From: Paenibacillus tyrphae
GTDB taxonomy: Bacteria; Bacillota; Bacilli; Paenibacillales; NBRC-103111
Direction of reading: 5' to 3'
Length of the DNA stretch: 64,000 nt
Assembly (NCBI RefSeq): GCF_000722545.1
Contig: NZ_JNVM01000010.1
Location: 248,001-312,000 of the forward strand
Part shown: piece after piece, positions 52,966 to 62,180 of the stretch
How positions within the stretch are numbered: the first letter of the stretch is position 1
Layout of the letters: each line of letters starts with the position of its first letter
Position numbers and translations under genes: made by a program
The notes under the pieces: model-generated
Databases searched by the model: none
The model's input: the letters and a program-made list of their open reading frames with translations, nothing else
What the model was told of the DNA's origin: nothing

Positions 52966-55059
52966 ATGAAGGACACTGCCGCACGTGAGACGGCCAACCA
53001 TTATCTAAACCGCGATTTAAGCTGGGTCGAATTCAACTGGCGCGTGCTGGAGGAGGCGCAGGACCCCGAGACGCCGCTGCTCGAACGGGTCAAATTTTTA
53101 TCGATCGTTTCTTCCAATTTAGACGAGTTTATGAGCGTCCGTGTAGCCGGCATTAAGGATCAGATCAAAGCGGGCCATACGAAGAAAGATTTCACCGGCT
53201 ACACGCCCGCCGGACTGTTCAAGCGCGTCATGAAGCGCTCCTCCAAAATGGTAACGGAGCAATATAAGACGTACCGGGACATGATCCGGCAGCTTGGCAA
53301 AGAAGGCATTATTTTTACCGAATACGACGATTTAAACGTGACCCAGCGCAAAGCGATGGACGAATATTACCACGACATCGTATTCCCCGTGCTGACGCCG
53401 ATGGCGGTCGATCAAGCGCGGCCTTTTCCGCTGGTGCGGACACAGGCTTTATATTTGGCGGTCGTGCTGATGAAGGAAGGGGACGATCCGGAGGACGAAC
53501 CGTATTTTGCCATCCTTCAGGTGCCGTCCAATTTAAGCCGTTACCTGGCGGTGCCCGGACGAACCAACAGCAAGAAGCGCGAATTCATTCTCATGGAAGA
53601 TCTTATCGAAAAGCATATACATACGCTGTTCAGCGGCTATATTTCAATCTCGGTCCATGCGTTCCGGCTAACGCGCAACGCGGATTTGACGCTGAACGAG
53701 GAAGGCGCCGAGGATTTGCTGGAAGAGATCGAAATCCAGCTCCGCAAGCGGCGTTGGGGGACGCCGGTCCGGCTTGAGGTGCAGAAGGGCATTCACCCGT
53801 ATGCGCTCGAGCAGCTGACGGAGGAGTTCGAGATTGTCGAGAATATTTTCGAAATCGACGGTCCGCTCGACCTGACGTATTTTATGAAAATGGCGTCGGC
53901 GCTTCAAGGCTTCGACCATTTGCGCTACAGCCCGATCCAACCGGTATATCCTTCCGAGCTCGACGATGTCGAGGATCTGTTCGCCAAGCTGAGGCAGCAG
54001 GATGTGCTGGTGTATCACCCTTACGAGTCGTTCGATGCCGTCACCGATTTTGTGCTTCAAGCGGCATACGATCCGCATGTGCTCGCCATCAAAATGACGC
54101 TGTACCGGGTCAGCGGCAATTCCCCGCTCATCCAAGGGCTTGCCCGAGCGGCGGAGTCCGGCAAGCAGGTGACGGTCGTGGTGGAGCTGAAGGCGCGGTT
54201 TGACGAAGAGCGCAACATCGCTTGGGCGCGCAAGCTGGAGCAGGCGGGCTGCCACGTCGTTTACGGGCTCGTGGGGTTGAAGACGCATGCCAAAATTACG
54301 CTGGTCGTCCGGCAGGAAGCGGATGGGCTGCGGCGGTACGTGCACGTGGGCACGGGGAATTACAATGACAATACGGCAAGATTGTACACCGATGTCGGCT
54401 TGTTTACTGCGCATAAGGAGATTGGGGAGGACGCCTCCGCGCTGTTCAACGAGGTGACCGGATATTCGGCGCCGCACAATTGGAAAGCGTTCGGCGTGGC
54501 GCCAACGGACATGATGGATAAGCTGTTCGAGAAAATCCGCCGCGAAGCAAAGCATGCCGCCGAAGGCAAGCCGGCGCGGATCATCGCCAAGTTCAACTCG
54601 CTCTCGAACCAGCAGATGGTCGACGAACTGTATGCAGCCTCCCAGGCGGGGGTCGAGATCGATCTGATCGTGCGCGGCGTATGCTGCCTGCGGCCCGGTG
54701 TTCCGGGACTGAGCGAGCGGATCACGGTGCGCAGCATCGTGGACCGGTTTCTGGAGCACTCGCGCATTTTTTATTTCGAGAACGGCGGGGAGCCGGAAGT
54801 GTATATCGCCAGCGCGGACTGGATGACTCGGAACCTGACGCGGCGCGTCGAGCTGATGTGTCCCGTATTCGACAAAAGCATCCAGCAGTCGCTGATCAAT
54901 ATATTGCGGCTTAACCTGAAGGATAACGTGAAGGCGCGGCAGCTCCAACCGAACGGCATGTACGAGCATGTCCACTCGGAAGGAAGCGAGCCGCAGCTGC
55001 GCAGTCAATTTGCAGCCATGCGCATCAGTTCGTGGAAAACGACGACTCGTGAACTTTGA
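52966..55059 (+). CDS. ppk: Polyphosphate kinase
   Basis: 697 residues. Begins HYLNRDLSWVEFNWRVLEEA. The phosphorylated His is likely in LKTHAKITLVVR near residue 440, and the second catalytic His in EHSRIFYFENGG near 597, with NYNDNTARLYTDVGLFT between. Makes polyphosphate from ATP. ATG 52966 follows GGAGGG; an upstream TTG frame from 52894 is less likely. Its last 35 bases overlap the end of the convergent ppx gene. Confidence 0.94.
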   Translation: MKDTAARETANHYLNRDLSWVEFNWRVLEEAQDPETPLLERVKFLSIVSSNLDEFMSVRVAGIKDQIKAGHTKKDFTGYTPAGLFKRVMKRSSKMVTEQYKTYRDMIRQLGKEGIIFTEYDDLNVTQRKAMDEYYHDIVFPVLTPMAVDQARPFPLVRTQALYLAVVLMKEGDDPEDEPYFAILQVPSNLSRYLAVPGRTNSKKREFILMEDLIEKHIHTLFSGYISISVHAFRLTRNADLTLNEEGAEDLLEEIEIQLRKRRWGTPVRLEVQKGIHPYALEQLTEEFEIVENIFEIDGPLDLTYFMKMASALQGFDHLRYSPIQPVYPSELDDVEDLFAKLRQQDVLVYHPYESFDAVTDFVLQAAYDPHVLAIKMTLYRVSGNSPLIQGLARAAESGKQVTVVVELKARFDEERNIAWARKLEQAGCHVVYGLVGLKTHAKITLVVRQEADGLRRYVHVGTGNYNDNTARLYTDVGLFTAHKEIGEDASALFNEVTGYSAPHNWKAFGVAPTDMMDKLFEKIRREAKHAAEGKPARIIAKFNSLSNQQMVDELYAASQAGVEIDLIVRGVCCLRPGVPGLSERITVRSIVDRFLEHSRIFYFENGGEPEVYIASADWMTRNLTRRVELMCPVFDKSIQQSLINILRLNLKDNVKARQLQPNGMYEHVHSEGSEPQLRSQFAAMRISSWKTTTREL

Positions 55060-56566
55060 GCTGCTGTCCCCACGTATTTTTAAATTCTTTTTGCAGTCCG
55101 AGGACCTCTCTGTATTCCGCAGAGGGGTCATGCTTTGCTTTCAGCCGCAAATGCAGCGCCTTGCTCTCCGAGAACGCGGCCGTCACTTCAATCGCTTGCG
55201 TCTCGCTAATATCGAGCGCGACGGCGAGCTTAAGCAGCGTGCCGAGCTGGGCGATCAGGTCGATATCGGTTTTTTTCAAAATATCCTTATGATGCTGCAC
55301 GGCCTGCTGGGTCCGTGCTTTTGTTTTGTACGAAGCGGTCAAGGCGCAAATCAGAATTTCGCGGTGGGTCAGACCGTCGATGCGCGTGTGTGCAATCATA
55401 TGGAAGGAATGCTTCGGATACTGGTAATAGCTAAGCGAAGCGCCGATCCGGTACAGCTTGGCCGCTATGATCAGGCACAGACGAACGCGCGGCTCGAAGC
55501 GGTGCTTTCCCGCCTCCGTCAAGGCATCGAACAGCCTCAAGGCCGTCCGGCTCACCTGCGAGAGATGTGCCCGGGGGGCCGTCGAGTGAAGGGCGAGCAG
55601 GTTGTCCGCGCTTCGCTCGGCCATATGCTTTAGCTCCGTGTCGGCAGGGTAAAAGCTTTCAAAGAACAGGCCGTCCCGCAGGCCCGCGCCGCTGACGACA
55701 TAGTGCGAAGCGCCGGCTGCCTGAAAGATCGTCTGAAGAATCAGCAGCCCCGGGACGATAATATCGTAGCGATCTTTGGAGAGGCCGTCGATTTTTTTGC
55801 GCTTTTCTCCGGGCAGGAGCGGGAGCCAGGCGGCGAGCTCGTCCACTTCGGCGGCTGAGATCGTATAATTATGCGTAAGCGGCAAGGAATATTTGAGCTT
55901 GCGCTGATTGATTTTGCATAGCGTCCTGACGCCGCCTCCAAGCCCGACGAGCGGCAGACCGGGAGTCTGTCGAATCCAGGGCTCGCGAGCAATCGCATCC
56001 TCGACCATCTGGCGGATGCCCCGCAGCTGTTCTTCGTGAAATTCGCCGTTTGGCGCAAATTTGCGCGTCGTATTGACCGCCCCGAAAGGAAACGATACGC
56101 TGCGGATCAAGGTGCGGTCGCGGAAGAGCGAAATTTCGGTGCTTCCCCCGCCGATGTCGACAAGAAAGCCGTCCGAAATATCCATCGTTTGGATCATGCC
56201 CAAGAAGCCGAGTCGGGCTTCGTCCTCCCCGGACAGCAGCTCGACGTGAAATCCGCTTTCGCGCCGCAGCGTGTCCAGAATCTCCTGAGAATTTGCTGCA
56301 TTCCGAATGGCCGCCGTGGCGGCTACCCGGTATTCGGTCACCTCGTGAGCTTGACATATCCTTTTAAAATGCGACAGGATCTGCACGATCACCTGAATAT
56401 CCGCAGGAGCCAATGTCCCGTCGGTGCCAATCCGCTGGCTCAAGCGAGCGGACTCCTTGAATTCGCCGATCACGCGGTATGCTCCGCCCGTCGTTTGTTC
56501 GTTTACGGCCAACCGGATCGAGTTGGAGCCGATGTCAATGATGCCGATTCGCCGGCTGTTGTTCAT
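55025..56566 (-). CDS. ppx: Exopolyphosphatase, Ppx/GppA family
   Basis: 513 residues. The ASKHA fold motifs GIIDIGSNSIRLAV and LVDIGGGSTEISLF are clear; the C-terminal third has an HD-like helical region as in longer Ppx proteins. It degrades polyphosphate, opposing Ppk. ATG follows GCAGGAGG. The two genes meet tail to tail and overlap by 35 bases, so antisense effects between the mRNAs are possible. Confidence 0.92.
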   Translation of the reverse strand: MNNSRRIGIIDIGSNSIRLAVNEQTTGGAYRVIGEFKESARLSQRIGTDGTLAPADIQVIVQILSHFKRICQAHEVTEYRVAATAAIRNAANSQEILDTLRRESGFHVELLSGEDEARLGFLGMIQTMDISDGFLVDIGGGSTEISLFRDRTLIRSVSFPFGAVNTTRKFAPNGEFHEEQLRGIRQMVEDAIAREPWIRQTPGLPLVGLGGGVRTLCKINQRKLKYSLPLTHNYTISAAEVDELAAWLPLLPGEKRKKIDGLSKDRYDIIVPGLLILQTIFQAAGASHYVVSGAGLRDGLFFESFYPADTELKHMAERSADNLLALHSTAPRAHLSQVSRTALRLFDALTEAGKHRFEPRVRLCLIIAAKLYRIGASLSYYQYPKHSFHMIAHTRIDGLTHREILICALTASYKTKARTQQAVQHHKDILKKTDIDLIAQLGTLLKLAVALDISETQAIEVTAAFSESKALHLRLKAKHDPSAEYREVLGLQKEFKNTWGQQLKVHESSFSTN

Positions 56567-56716
56567 GGTTGGTCCTCCTGCTAACGGTATAAAGTTAGTT
56601 TTATTTTACCGTTACGGCGGAGGGAATGTCCATGGAGGGATTAGGATTTTGTTGGAACCTCCGCATCTGGCCGGAATACACTATCGATATGACGTAAATG
56701 CGGAGGGGGGAGAGCT

Positions 56717-56962
56717 TTGGCGGTAACTGTGACATTCGTAGCCATTAATGTCAATACATTGAACAGGGGAGCGACCGTATCCGTTGGCGAGAATGCGCAA
56801 TCAGGCTGGGCACAACACGGAAAAAATAATTTCGGCAACGGGAACATGTTCGGCATCAGCTTCGAAGGGGGCGTAATCAACACTATTATCGATAACGATA
56901 TCGTCGATACGCCGGTTGCCGACATCCAGAATGTTCCGACAGTTCAGTCCCAAGTGTTATGA
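56717..56962 (+). CDS. Small GerPA/GerPF-like spore protein (one domain)
   Basis: 81 residues. A domain of about 65 residues carries the pattern VGENAQSGWAQHGKNNFGNG and then NTIIDNDIVDTPVADIQ. It recurs in the neighbours and resembles the GerPA/GerPF type (strand-G-x-x, S/T-K-x, DPDx-D). GerP proteins help germinants pass the coat. Start after GGAGGGGGGAG. Confidence 0.6.
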   Translation: MAVTVTFVAINVNTLNRGATVSVGENAQSGWAQHGKNNFGNGNMFGISFEGGVINTIIDNDIVDTPVADIQNVPTVQSQVL

Positions 56963-56975
56963 AGGGGGATTACTC

Positions 56976-57473
56976 ATGAACCTCGCGCAACCGAAAGCAA
57001 GCATTGTGTTTAACAAGCTGCTCGTGAATGCGATTGAAAATAATTCGGGGATATTTATCGGAACGAATCAAGCGTTCGGGTGGAGTCATTACACCAAAAG
57101 CAACCAGATATTCGGCAGCGTGAAAGATTCCTGTATTTCTCATATGGTGAACGCTTTGTACGATCCGGATGTCATCGATTCGTCCGTGGAGGATGTAAAA
57201 TGCGTTGACTTGGCGGTGAACGACAGCCTGCAGCCGCAATGCGACATTTCTCTGCATTCGATCCATGCCGTTTCCCTGAACAATCAATCCGTGATCGCCG
57301 TAGGCGAAAACGAACAAAACGGCTGGAGCGGCGTACATAAAAACAATTATGGTACCGGAAAATGCTACGGTCTCAATCGGATTCAACAGGTCTCGAATAC
57401 GATCCTGGATAACGACTATATCGATTCGCCGGCCCGTATAGAAACCAACGTCGCGGAAACGCTGGTTGGTTAA
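56976..57473 (+). CDS. Two-domain GerPA/GerPF-like spore protein
   Basis: 165 residues made of two copies of the same 65-residue unit: IGTNQAFGWSHYTKSNQIFG ... NALYDPDVIDSSVEDVK, then VGENEQNGWSGVHKNNYGTG ... NTILDNDYIDSPARIE. A tandem internal duplication is evident. ATG 56976 follows GAAGGGGGA. Twenty bases or so after the previous gene, so co-transcribed; likely an outer spore-layer protein. Confidence 0.6.
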   Translation: MNLAQPKASIVFNKLLVNAIENNSGIFIGTNQAFGWSHYTKSNQIFGSVKDSCISHMVNALYDPDVIDSSVEDVKCVDLAVNDSLQPQCDISLHSIHAVSLNNQSVIAVGENEQNGWSGVHKNNYGTGKCYGLNRIQQVSNTILDNDYIDSPARIETNVAETLVG

Positions 57474-57476
57474 AAG

Positions 57477-57806
57477 CTATTCGGGAATCTTGTCGATGAC
57501 AGGAGGGCCGTTTGCCGGCCCCTTCCCCGCATTCTCTCCCGCGGATTGGATGATCTGCCGCAGCCATTCCGGCACTTCGGCGTCGGAGATGTTGAGCATA
57601 TCCAAAAAATCGGAGTCGTTCAACAGCGAGCGAATGCCGGAGACGATGTTGCGGTCGCCGCTGACCGAACCGAAGCCTTGCGTCAGCTTTTGATGGCTTT
57701 CGAAGCCGGAAGGCCAGTTATTGCCCATATTGATGCACGAGGCATTTTCGACGGAACCGATCCGAATCGAACCGATAACAAATTGAGGGGATAAAAAAGA
57801 CGACAA
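57477..57806 (-). CDS. GerP-like spore germination protein, single divergent domain
   Basis: 109 residues. The N-terminal half FVIGSIRIGSVENASCINMG with GNNWPSGFESHQKLTQGFG is a divergent copy of the neighbouring domain; the C-terminal half (NISDAEVPEWLRQIIQSAGE) is a helix not shared. TTG start after GGAGGTGACG. It is the last gene of the minus-strand gerP-like group and converges with the two-domain gene, four bases apart. Confidence 0.6.
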   Translation of the reverse strand: MSSFLSPQFVIGSIRIGSVENASCINMGNNWPSGFESHQKLTQGFGSVSGDRNIVSGIRSLLNDSDFLDMLNISDAEVPEWLRQIIQSAGENAGKGPANGPPVIDKIPE

Positions 57807-57830
57807 AGGACGTCACCTCCGGGAATGAAT

Positions 57831-58256
57831 TTAAGATCTTCTCAGGCGAAACCCGGAGGCGGTACGCTCCAAATCCGGATCGCCGCCGACGGAGTGCTGT
57901 TCCGATGTGCGGGTATGGCTTTCCGTGCAGCCGGCCGAAGAGCCTTGGTTCGACGATGGCGAAACGCCGGATTTCACCGGCGGTTTCGGATTCGTTTTGA
58001 CACCGAAATTGTTTCCGAGATTCAAAGAACCGCTCAGATGTTCGATATCCAGCTCATCCAAACGAAATTCAAGCCGCTCCAGCACAGGCTGGTGTATATG
58101 GACCTGCTCGACGGTGACGTGAGTCGATGGGGCGTTCTCTGCGATTCGTTCCGAAAGACGCACTAGGGAATCTTCAATCCGGCGAAACCGGGAATCAATA
58201 TCCCGCAGCAATTGATCCGGCGGATCGGTCGCTCTTCTCCAAAAGAAGAAGCTCAC
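57831..58256 (-). CDS. GerPC-like spore germination protein
   Basis: 141 residues. A helical N-terminus (LLRDIDSRFRRIEDSLVRLS) is followed by VHIHQPVLERLEFRLDELDI and EHLSGSLNLGNNFG, matching the GerPC pattern of coiled helices and a terminal LxGxLNLG strand. The GTG at 58256 is chosen because the stop of the upstream gerPB-like pseudogene (read with its frameshift repaired) overlaps it as GTGA. The C-terminal 50 residues are Ser/Gly-rich and look disordered. Confidence 0.65.
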   Translation of the reverse strand: MSFFFWRRATDPPDQLLRDIDSRFRRIEDSLVRLSERIAENAPSTHVTVEQVHIHQPVLERLEFRLDELDIEHLSGSLNLGNNFGVKTNPKPPVKSGVSPSSNQGSSAGCTESHTRTSEQHSVGGDPDLERTASGFRLRRS

Positions 58257-58478
58257 GGTTCGCACCGCTTTCCGGTCGAAAAAGTATCGCAGTGGTCGTG
58301 ATCGTCCAGCAGGGTTCGAAGATCCAAGACATTGCACTGCATCCCGGTTACCCGTGCCGAAGGCTTGGTTTTGTTTTGCGGTATGTTTATAGCGTCATTG
58401 CCGATTATCTCCATAAAAAACACCCGACGTGCCGCGTACCGTTCCGACCTGCAGATTTTGATAAAGGATACGTACCAT
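58253..58478 (-). pseudogene. GerPB-like small spore protein with a nonsense codon and a frameshift
   Basis: From the ATG at 58478 (AGGAGGTGAG upstream) translation gives MVRILYQNLQVGTVRGTSGV then stops at TGA (58395-58397) after 27 residues. Reading on, the frame continues as the same domain seen in the neighbours (HTAKQNQAFG). Removing one G from the GGG at 58351-58353 then restores VTGMQCNVLDLRTLLDDHD and a stop overlapping the GerPC start. The repaired length is about 74 residues, the GerPB size. Two independent lesions make a sequencing error less likely but not excluded. Confidence 0.6.
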
Positions 58479-58562
58479 GTTTCTCACCTCCTGCCTTACC
58501 GCGGATAGGGCCATATTCATGAAAGGCGAGCCTGCGGGGGACAGGCAGCTGCGGGAAGGAGA

Positions 58563-58935
58563 TCACGTAAATTCGACCGGGATGAAGGCTTGGGAATCGC
58601 CCTCTTCGATCGGGAGCTCGGCCACGAGAAGGCCTGCGGTATACGTCGCTTTGCGCAATCCGATTCTCCGAAACCGGGTAGCTGCGCGGAATGTCCCCTT
58701 CTATAATCAGCGTCTGGCCCTCGACATAGATGCGGATTTGATCCGGAGATTGAAGCCCGGGGAGTTCCGTAAGAACCACTACCGTTGTTTGGGTATAATA
58801 AATATCGATGCGGGGCCCGGAATTCGGAATGAGCCCAGCGATCTCCTGCCAAAAGTCTTCTCCCAATACATCGCCTGCTTGACTATGCAGCTTGCCCCAA
58901 CCCATATTGGGAAGATGATTTTCTTTCCCTTGCAT
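58563..58935 (-). pseudogene. Hsp20 / alpha-crystallin-like protein with an internal deletion and frameshift
   Basis: The N-terminal part (GPRIDIYYTQTTVVVLTELP, IRIYVEGQTLIIEGDIPRSY) is a normal alpha-crystallin start. After SENRIAQSD near 58650 the frame turns to Arg-rich sequence; in the +1 frame the expected end appears (YTAGLLVAELPIEEGDSQAF, stop at 58563). About 25 residues between RIAQS and the A-x-Y-x-x-GLL strand are missing. The sequence GCGCAAAGCGA at the joint could be a leftover of deletion between short direct repeats. ATG 58935 follows GGGGAGAG. Confidence 0.6.
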
Positions 58936-59346
58936 CTGGTATCCCTGCTCTCCCCAAAAATTGCTACTTTATATACTATGTAGCATCGGTTTCGGTTTTG
59001 CCTTGAAGGAAAAGGATCTGACAGGAAATATTTCGATGCCTTCGATATCGTTTAAATACTGGTTTTTATGGAATTATTTTATTTTTTTCAGAGGAGCGTG
59101 ACATATTATAGGGATCGAACAATGCGCCTTAACATGTTTTTTTATCCATCGTTATGAGTATACTGAAAATGGACAAATCCTTTAAGCGGCAGGCATTTGA
59201 GTCCTATGAATACATATGGCCGAACCTGCAGATAGCATCTGTTTATGGTGCTGATAATGAACTTTTATGTCTGAATTTGTTCACTTTAGTTTCTAAATAC
59301 TTTATATTAGAATTATGTGAATTTGAACGCAAAAGGAGAGATTATC
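58936..59346. other. Divergent region between the gerP-like group and citZ
   Basis: About 410 bases with no supported gene. The minus strand has CATAGTATA (58980-58972), matching the SigK -10 pattern CATAnnnTA, about 37 bases upstream of the hsp20-like start. AT-rich sequence before citZ has TTGTTC (about 59277) and TATATT (about 59302) at a poor spacing. A short plus-strand frame (59154 on) runs into citZ out of frame and is not believed. Confidence 0.5.
58972..58980 (-). promoter_or_regulatory. Candidate SigK -10 element for the hsp20/gerP-like group
   Basis: CATAGTATA on the minus strand fits the SigK -10 consensus, and an AC pair lies about sixteen bases upstream. The gerP operon of Bacillus is expressed late in the mother cell, which fits. 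By eye only. Confidence 0.4.
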
Positions 59347-60459
59347 TTGACTGCTACCAAAGGTTTGGAAGGAATTGTAGCCACAACGTCCTCCATCAGC
59401 TCCATTATAGACGGTGTGCTCACCTATCGCGGCATCAATATCGACGACCTTGCAGAGAACGCCACGTTCGAAGAGGTTATATACTTGTTATGGTACGGCA
59501 AGCTTCCTAATCGCTCCGAACTGGATCAATTAACCAAAGATCTGAGCGACAACGCTTCGGTTTCTGCCGAAGTGATCGAGCAAATTAAGCTGTACCCGAA
59601 AGACGTCAATTCCATGGCTGCGCTTCGCACCGCCGTTTCCAGCTTGGCGCTGTACGATGCCGAGGCAAACGATATGACTCCGGAATCCAACCTCCGCAAA
59701 GCGATCAAGCTGCAGGCGCAGCTGCCGACGATTATAGCGGCATTCGCTCGCATTCGCCAAGGCCAAGAGCCGATCGCGCCGAAATCCTGTGCTTCCGTTG
59801 CCGAGAACTTCTTGTACATGCTCACGGGCAAACAACCGGAAGCCATCGCCATCCAGGCTTTGGACAAAGCTTTGGTGCTTCATGCCGACCACGAGCTGAA
59901 CGCTTCAACGTTCGCTGCGCGCGTAACCGTTGCGACGCTGTCCGATATTTATTCGGGCGTAACGTCCGCGATCGGCGCGCTCAAAGGACCGCTGCACGGC
60001 GGCGCCAACGAAGCGGTTATGGCGATGCTCGAAGAAATCGGCACGGCAGCCAACGTGACCAGCTATATTAACGATAAGCTGGCCAACAAGGAAAAAATTA
60101 TGGGCTTCGGCCACCGCGTTTACAAAAACGGCGACCCGCGCGCGAAGCATCTCCAAAAAATGTCCCATGAGCTCGGTAAAATTACCGGCAACATGAATTG
60201 GTACGACATGTCCATTCAAATCGAAGAAATCGTGACCGGCCAAAAAGGGTTGAAACCGAACGTAGACTTCTACTCCGCTTCCGTCTACACGTCGCTCGAA
60301 ATTCCGCGCGACTTGTTCACGCCGATCTTCGCGATCAGCCGTACGTCCGGATGGACGGCGCACATTCTCGAGCAATTCGATAACAACCGTCTCATTCGTC
60401 CGCGTGCCGAATATACGGGACCGTCGAATCAAGCGTTCGTTCCGATCGAGCAGCGCTAA
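59347..60459 (+). CDS. citZ: Citrate synthase (TCA cycle)
   Basis: 370 residues. Active-site motifs HGGANEAVMAML, GFGHRVYKNGDPR and PNVDFYSASVY carry the His, His and Asp. TTG start after AAAGGAGAG. It precedes icd and mdh, the conserved citZ-icd-mdh order, so it is the oxaloacetate/acetyl-CoA enzyme. About 190 bases separate it from icd, so icd may also have its own promoter. Confidence 0.95.
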   Translation: MTATKGLEGIVATTSSISSIIDGVLTYRGINIDDLAENATFEEVIYLLWYGKLPNRSELDQLTKDLSDNASVSAEVIEQIKLYPKDVNSMAALRTAVSSLALYDAEANDMTPESNLRKAIKLQAQLPTIIAAFARIRQGQEPIAPKSCASVAENFLYMLTGKQPEAIAIQALDKALVLHADHELNASTFAARVTVATLSDIYSGVTSAIGALKGPLHGGANEAVMAMLEEIGTAANVTSYINDKLANKEKIMGFGHRVYKNGDPRAKHLQKMSHELGKITGNMNWYDMSIQIEEIVTGQKGLKPNVDFYSASVYTSLEIPRDLFTPIFAISRTSGWTAHILEQFDNNRLIRPRAEYTGPSNQAFVPIEQR

Positions 60460-60650
60460 TCCGGCTTGGGATGCCCGCGCCTGCGGGAAGCAATAAAAAA
60501 GCAGCTATCCTACGGGCGGCTGCGGCGTTATCGGTCTTCTGAGAAGGGGACGGGCGCCGCTGCTCCCGTATCTTTTTGACATTATTATCCCTATTCTACG
60601 GAGTTCGTGTTGCAGCGGCTCCAAACCATTCCAAGGAGGCTTACCTATTC

Positions 60651-61946
60651 ATGGCACAATTCGAACAATATGCACTTCCGACTGAAGGCGAACGCATCAC
60701 TATCACAAACGGCAAACTGAACGTTCCGAACAATCCGATCATTCCTTTCATCGAAGGCGACGGCACAGGTCCGGACATTTGGGCGGCTTCCAAGCGCGTA
60801 TTGGATGCAGCGGTAGAGAAAGCATACAAAGGCGAGAAAAAAATCGCATGGTACGAAGTTTTTGCAGGCGAGAAAGCCTTCAACAAATACAATAACTGGC
60901 TTCCGAGCGATACGCTGACGGCGATCCGCGAATATATCGTAGCGATTAAAGGACCTCTGACGACGCCAATCGGCGGCGGTATCCGTTCCTTGAACGTTGC
61001 GCTTCGCCAAGAGCTGGATCTGTATGTGTGCTCCCGTCCGGTTCGCTACTTCAAAGGCGTGCCTTCCCCGGTTAAACGTCCGGAGCTGGTAGACATGGTT
61101 ATTTTCCGTGAAAATACCGAGGACATCTATGCCGGTATCGAATGGGCCGCAGGTTCCGATGAAGTGAAAAAAGTGCTTGCTTTCCTGCAAAACGAAATGG
61201 GTGTGAAAAATATCCGCTTCCCGGAAACGTCCGGTATCGGAATCAAGCCGGTATCCTCCGAAGGCTCGAAGCGTCTGATCCGCGCCGCGATCGAGTATGC
61301 TATCCAGCATAGCCGCAAGAGCGTGACCCTGGTACATAAAGGGAACATCATGAAGTTCACCGAGGGCGCGTTCAAAAACTGGGGCTACGAGCTCGCCGAG
61401 CAAGAGTTTGGCGACAAAACATTTACTTGGGCTCAATACGACAAAATTAAAGAAGAGCAAGGCGTTGACGCGGCGAACAAAGCGCAAAAAGACGCAGAAG
61501 CAGCCGGCAAAATCATCGTAAAAGACGCGATTGCCGACATCGCTCTGCAGCAAGTGCTTACTCGTCCGACAGACTTCGACGTCATCGCTACGCTCAACCT
61601 GAACGGCGACTACTTGTCCGACGCTCTGGCTGCTCAAGTCGGTGGTATCGGTATCGCTCCAGGTGCAAATATTAACTACGTAACCGGTCATGCGATCTTC
61701 GAAGCAACGCATGGTACGGCTCCGAAATACGCAGGTCTCGACGTTGTTAACCCGGGCTCCGTTATTTTGTCTGGTGTTATGATGCTGGAGCACCTGGGCT
61801 GGCTGGAAGCTGCTAGCCTGATCTACAAAGGAATGGAAACGGCGATCAACCATAAAACGGTAACTTACGACTTCGCCCGTCTGATGGAAGGCGCAACCGA
61901 AGTGAAGTGCTCCGCGTTTGCCGACGAGATCATTAAGAATTTCTAA
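60651..61946 (+). CDS. icd: Isocitrate dehydrogenase (NADP-type)
   Basis: 431 residues. Substrate-binding Ser/Arg region [20 protein letters not shown], metal/substrate motif [13 protein letters not shown] and the cofactor motif [19 protein letters not shown] are clear. It oxidises isocitrate to 2-oxoglutarate. ATG 60651 follows CCAAGGAGGC; upstream in-frame starts lack ribosome sites. The gene uses more A/T-ending codons than its neighbours, as highly expressed genes do. Confidence 0.96.
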   Translation: MAQFEQYALPTEGERITITNGKLNVPNNPIIPFIEGDGTGPDIWAASKRVLDAAVEKAYKGEKKIAWYEVFAGEKAFNKYNNWLPSDTLTAIREYIVAIKGPLTTPIGGGIRSLNVALRQELDLYVCSRPVRYFKGVPSPVKRPELVDMVIFRENTEDIYAGIEWAAGSDEVKKVLAFLQNEMGVKNIRFPETSGIGIKPVSSEGSKRLIRAAIEYAIQHSRKSVTLVHKGNIMKFTEGAFKNWGYELAEQEFGDKTFTWAQYDKIKEEQGVDAANKAQKDAEAAGKIIVKDAIADIALQQVLTRPTDFDVIATLNLNGDYLSDALAAQVGGIGIAPGANINYVTGHAIFEATHGTAPKYAGLDVVNPGSVILSGVMMLEHLGWLEAASLIYKGMETAINHKTVTYDFARLMEGATEVKCSAFADEIIKNF

Positions 61947-61992
61947 GATCCAACCCTCCAAACCTCCCTTGGTAAGGGAGAGCTTACGAAGC

Positions 61993-62011
61993 AGTTTTGC
62001 TTCGCAAAACT
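61993..62011. repeat. Short palindrome related to the 41-bp repeat
   Basis: AGTTTTGC, loop TTC, GCAAAACT. It shares the AGTTTTGC/GCAAAACT arms and a nearby TTCGG word with the repeats at 26,317 and 26,358. Confidence 0.6.
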
Positions 62012-62086
62012 CGGAGGCTTCGGCCCCTGGACGACGAAAGCTGTCGGCATGTACGACACAGAATCACCCATGAGGCGTTTGAGAAT

Positions 62087-62150
62087 GGAACGCGTTTGTC
62101 TGCGGGCGGCCCGGCTGAAGCCAGGCGCCCGCAGACACGCTTTCATGCGT
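62087..62150 (+). repeat. Hairpin element copy 1
   Basis: Starts GGAACGCGTTTGTC and ends ACACGCTTTCATGCGT. Between them lie 34 bases with arms TGCGGGCG/CGCCCGCA and an inner GGCTGAAGCC. Stem about twelve uninterrupted pairs (62097-62108 with 62126-62137), longer with bulges. Confidence 0.8.
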
Positions 62151-62180
62151 GCCGGGGCGTTTGAACGGAAGGTTGGTGTA

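Noticed and set aside
57825..58522. Plus-strand frames opposite the gerP-like genes
   Set aside because: Antisense to a gene with clear GerPC features and to the repaired gerPB-like frame; no start signals.
59154..59510. 118-codon plus-strand frame before and into citZ
   Set aside because: Runs out of frame into citZ, has no ribosome site and looks like random sequence in its second half.
60645..61961. 438-codon minus-strand frame opposite icd
   Set aside because: Antisense shadow of icd; no domain and no ribosome site.
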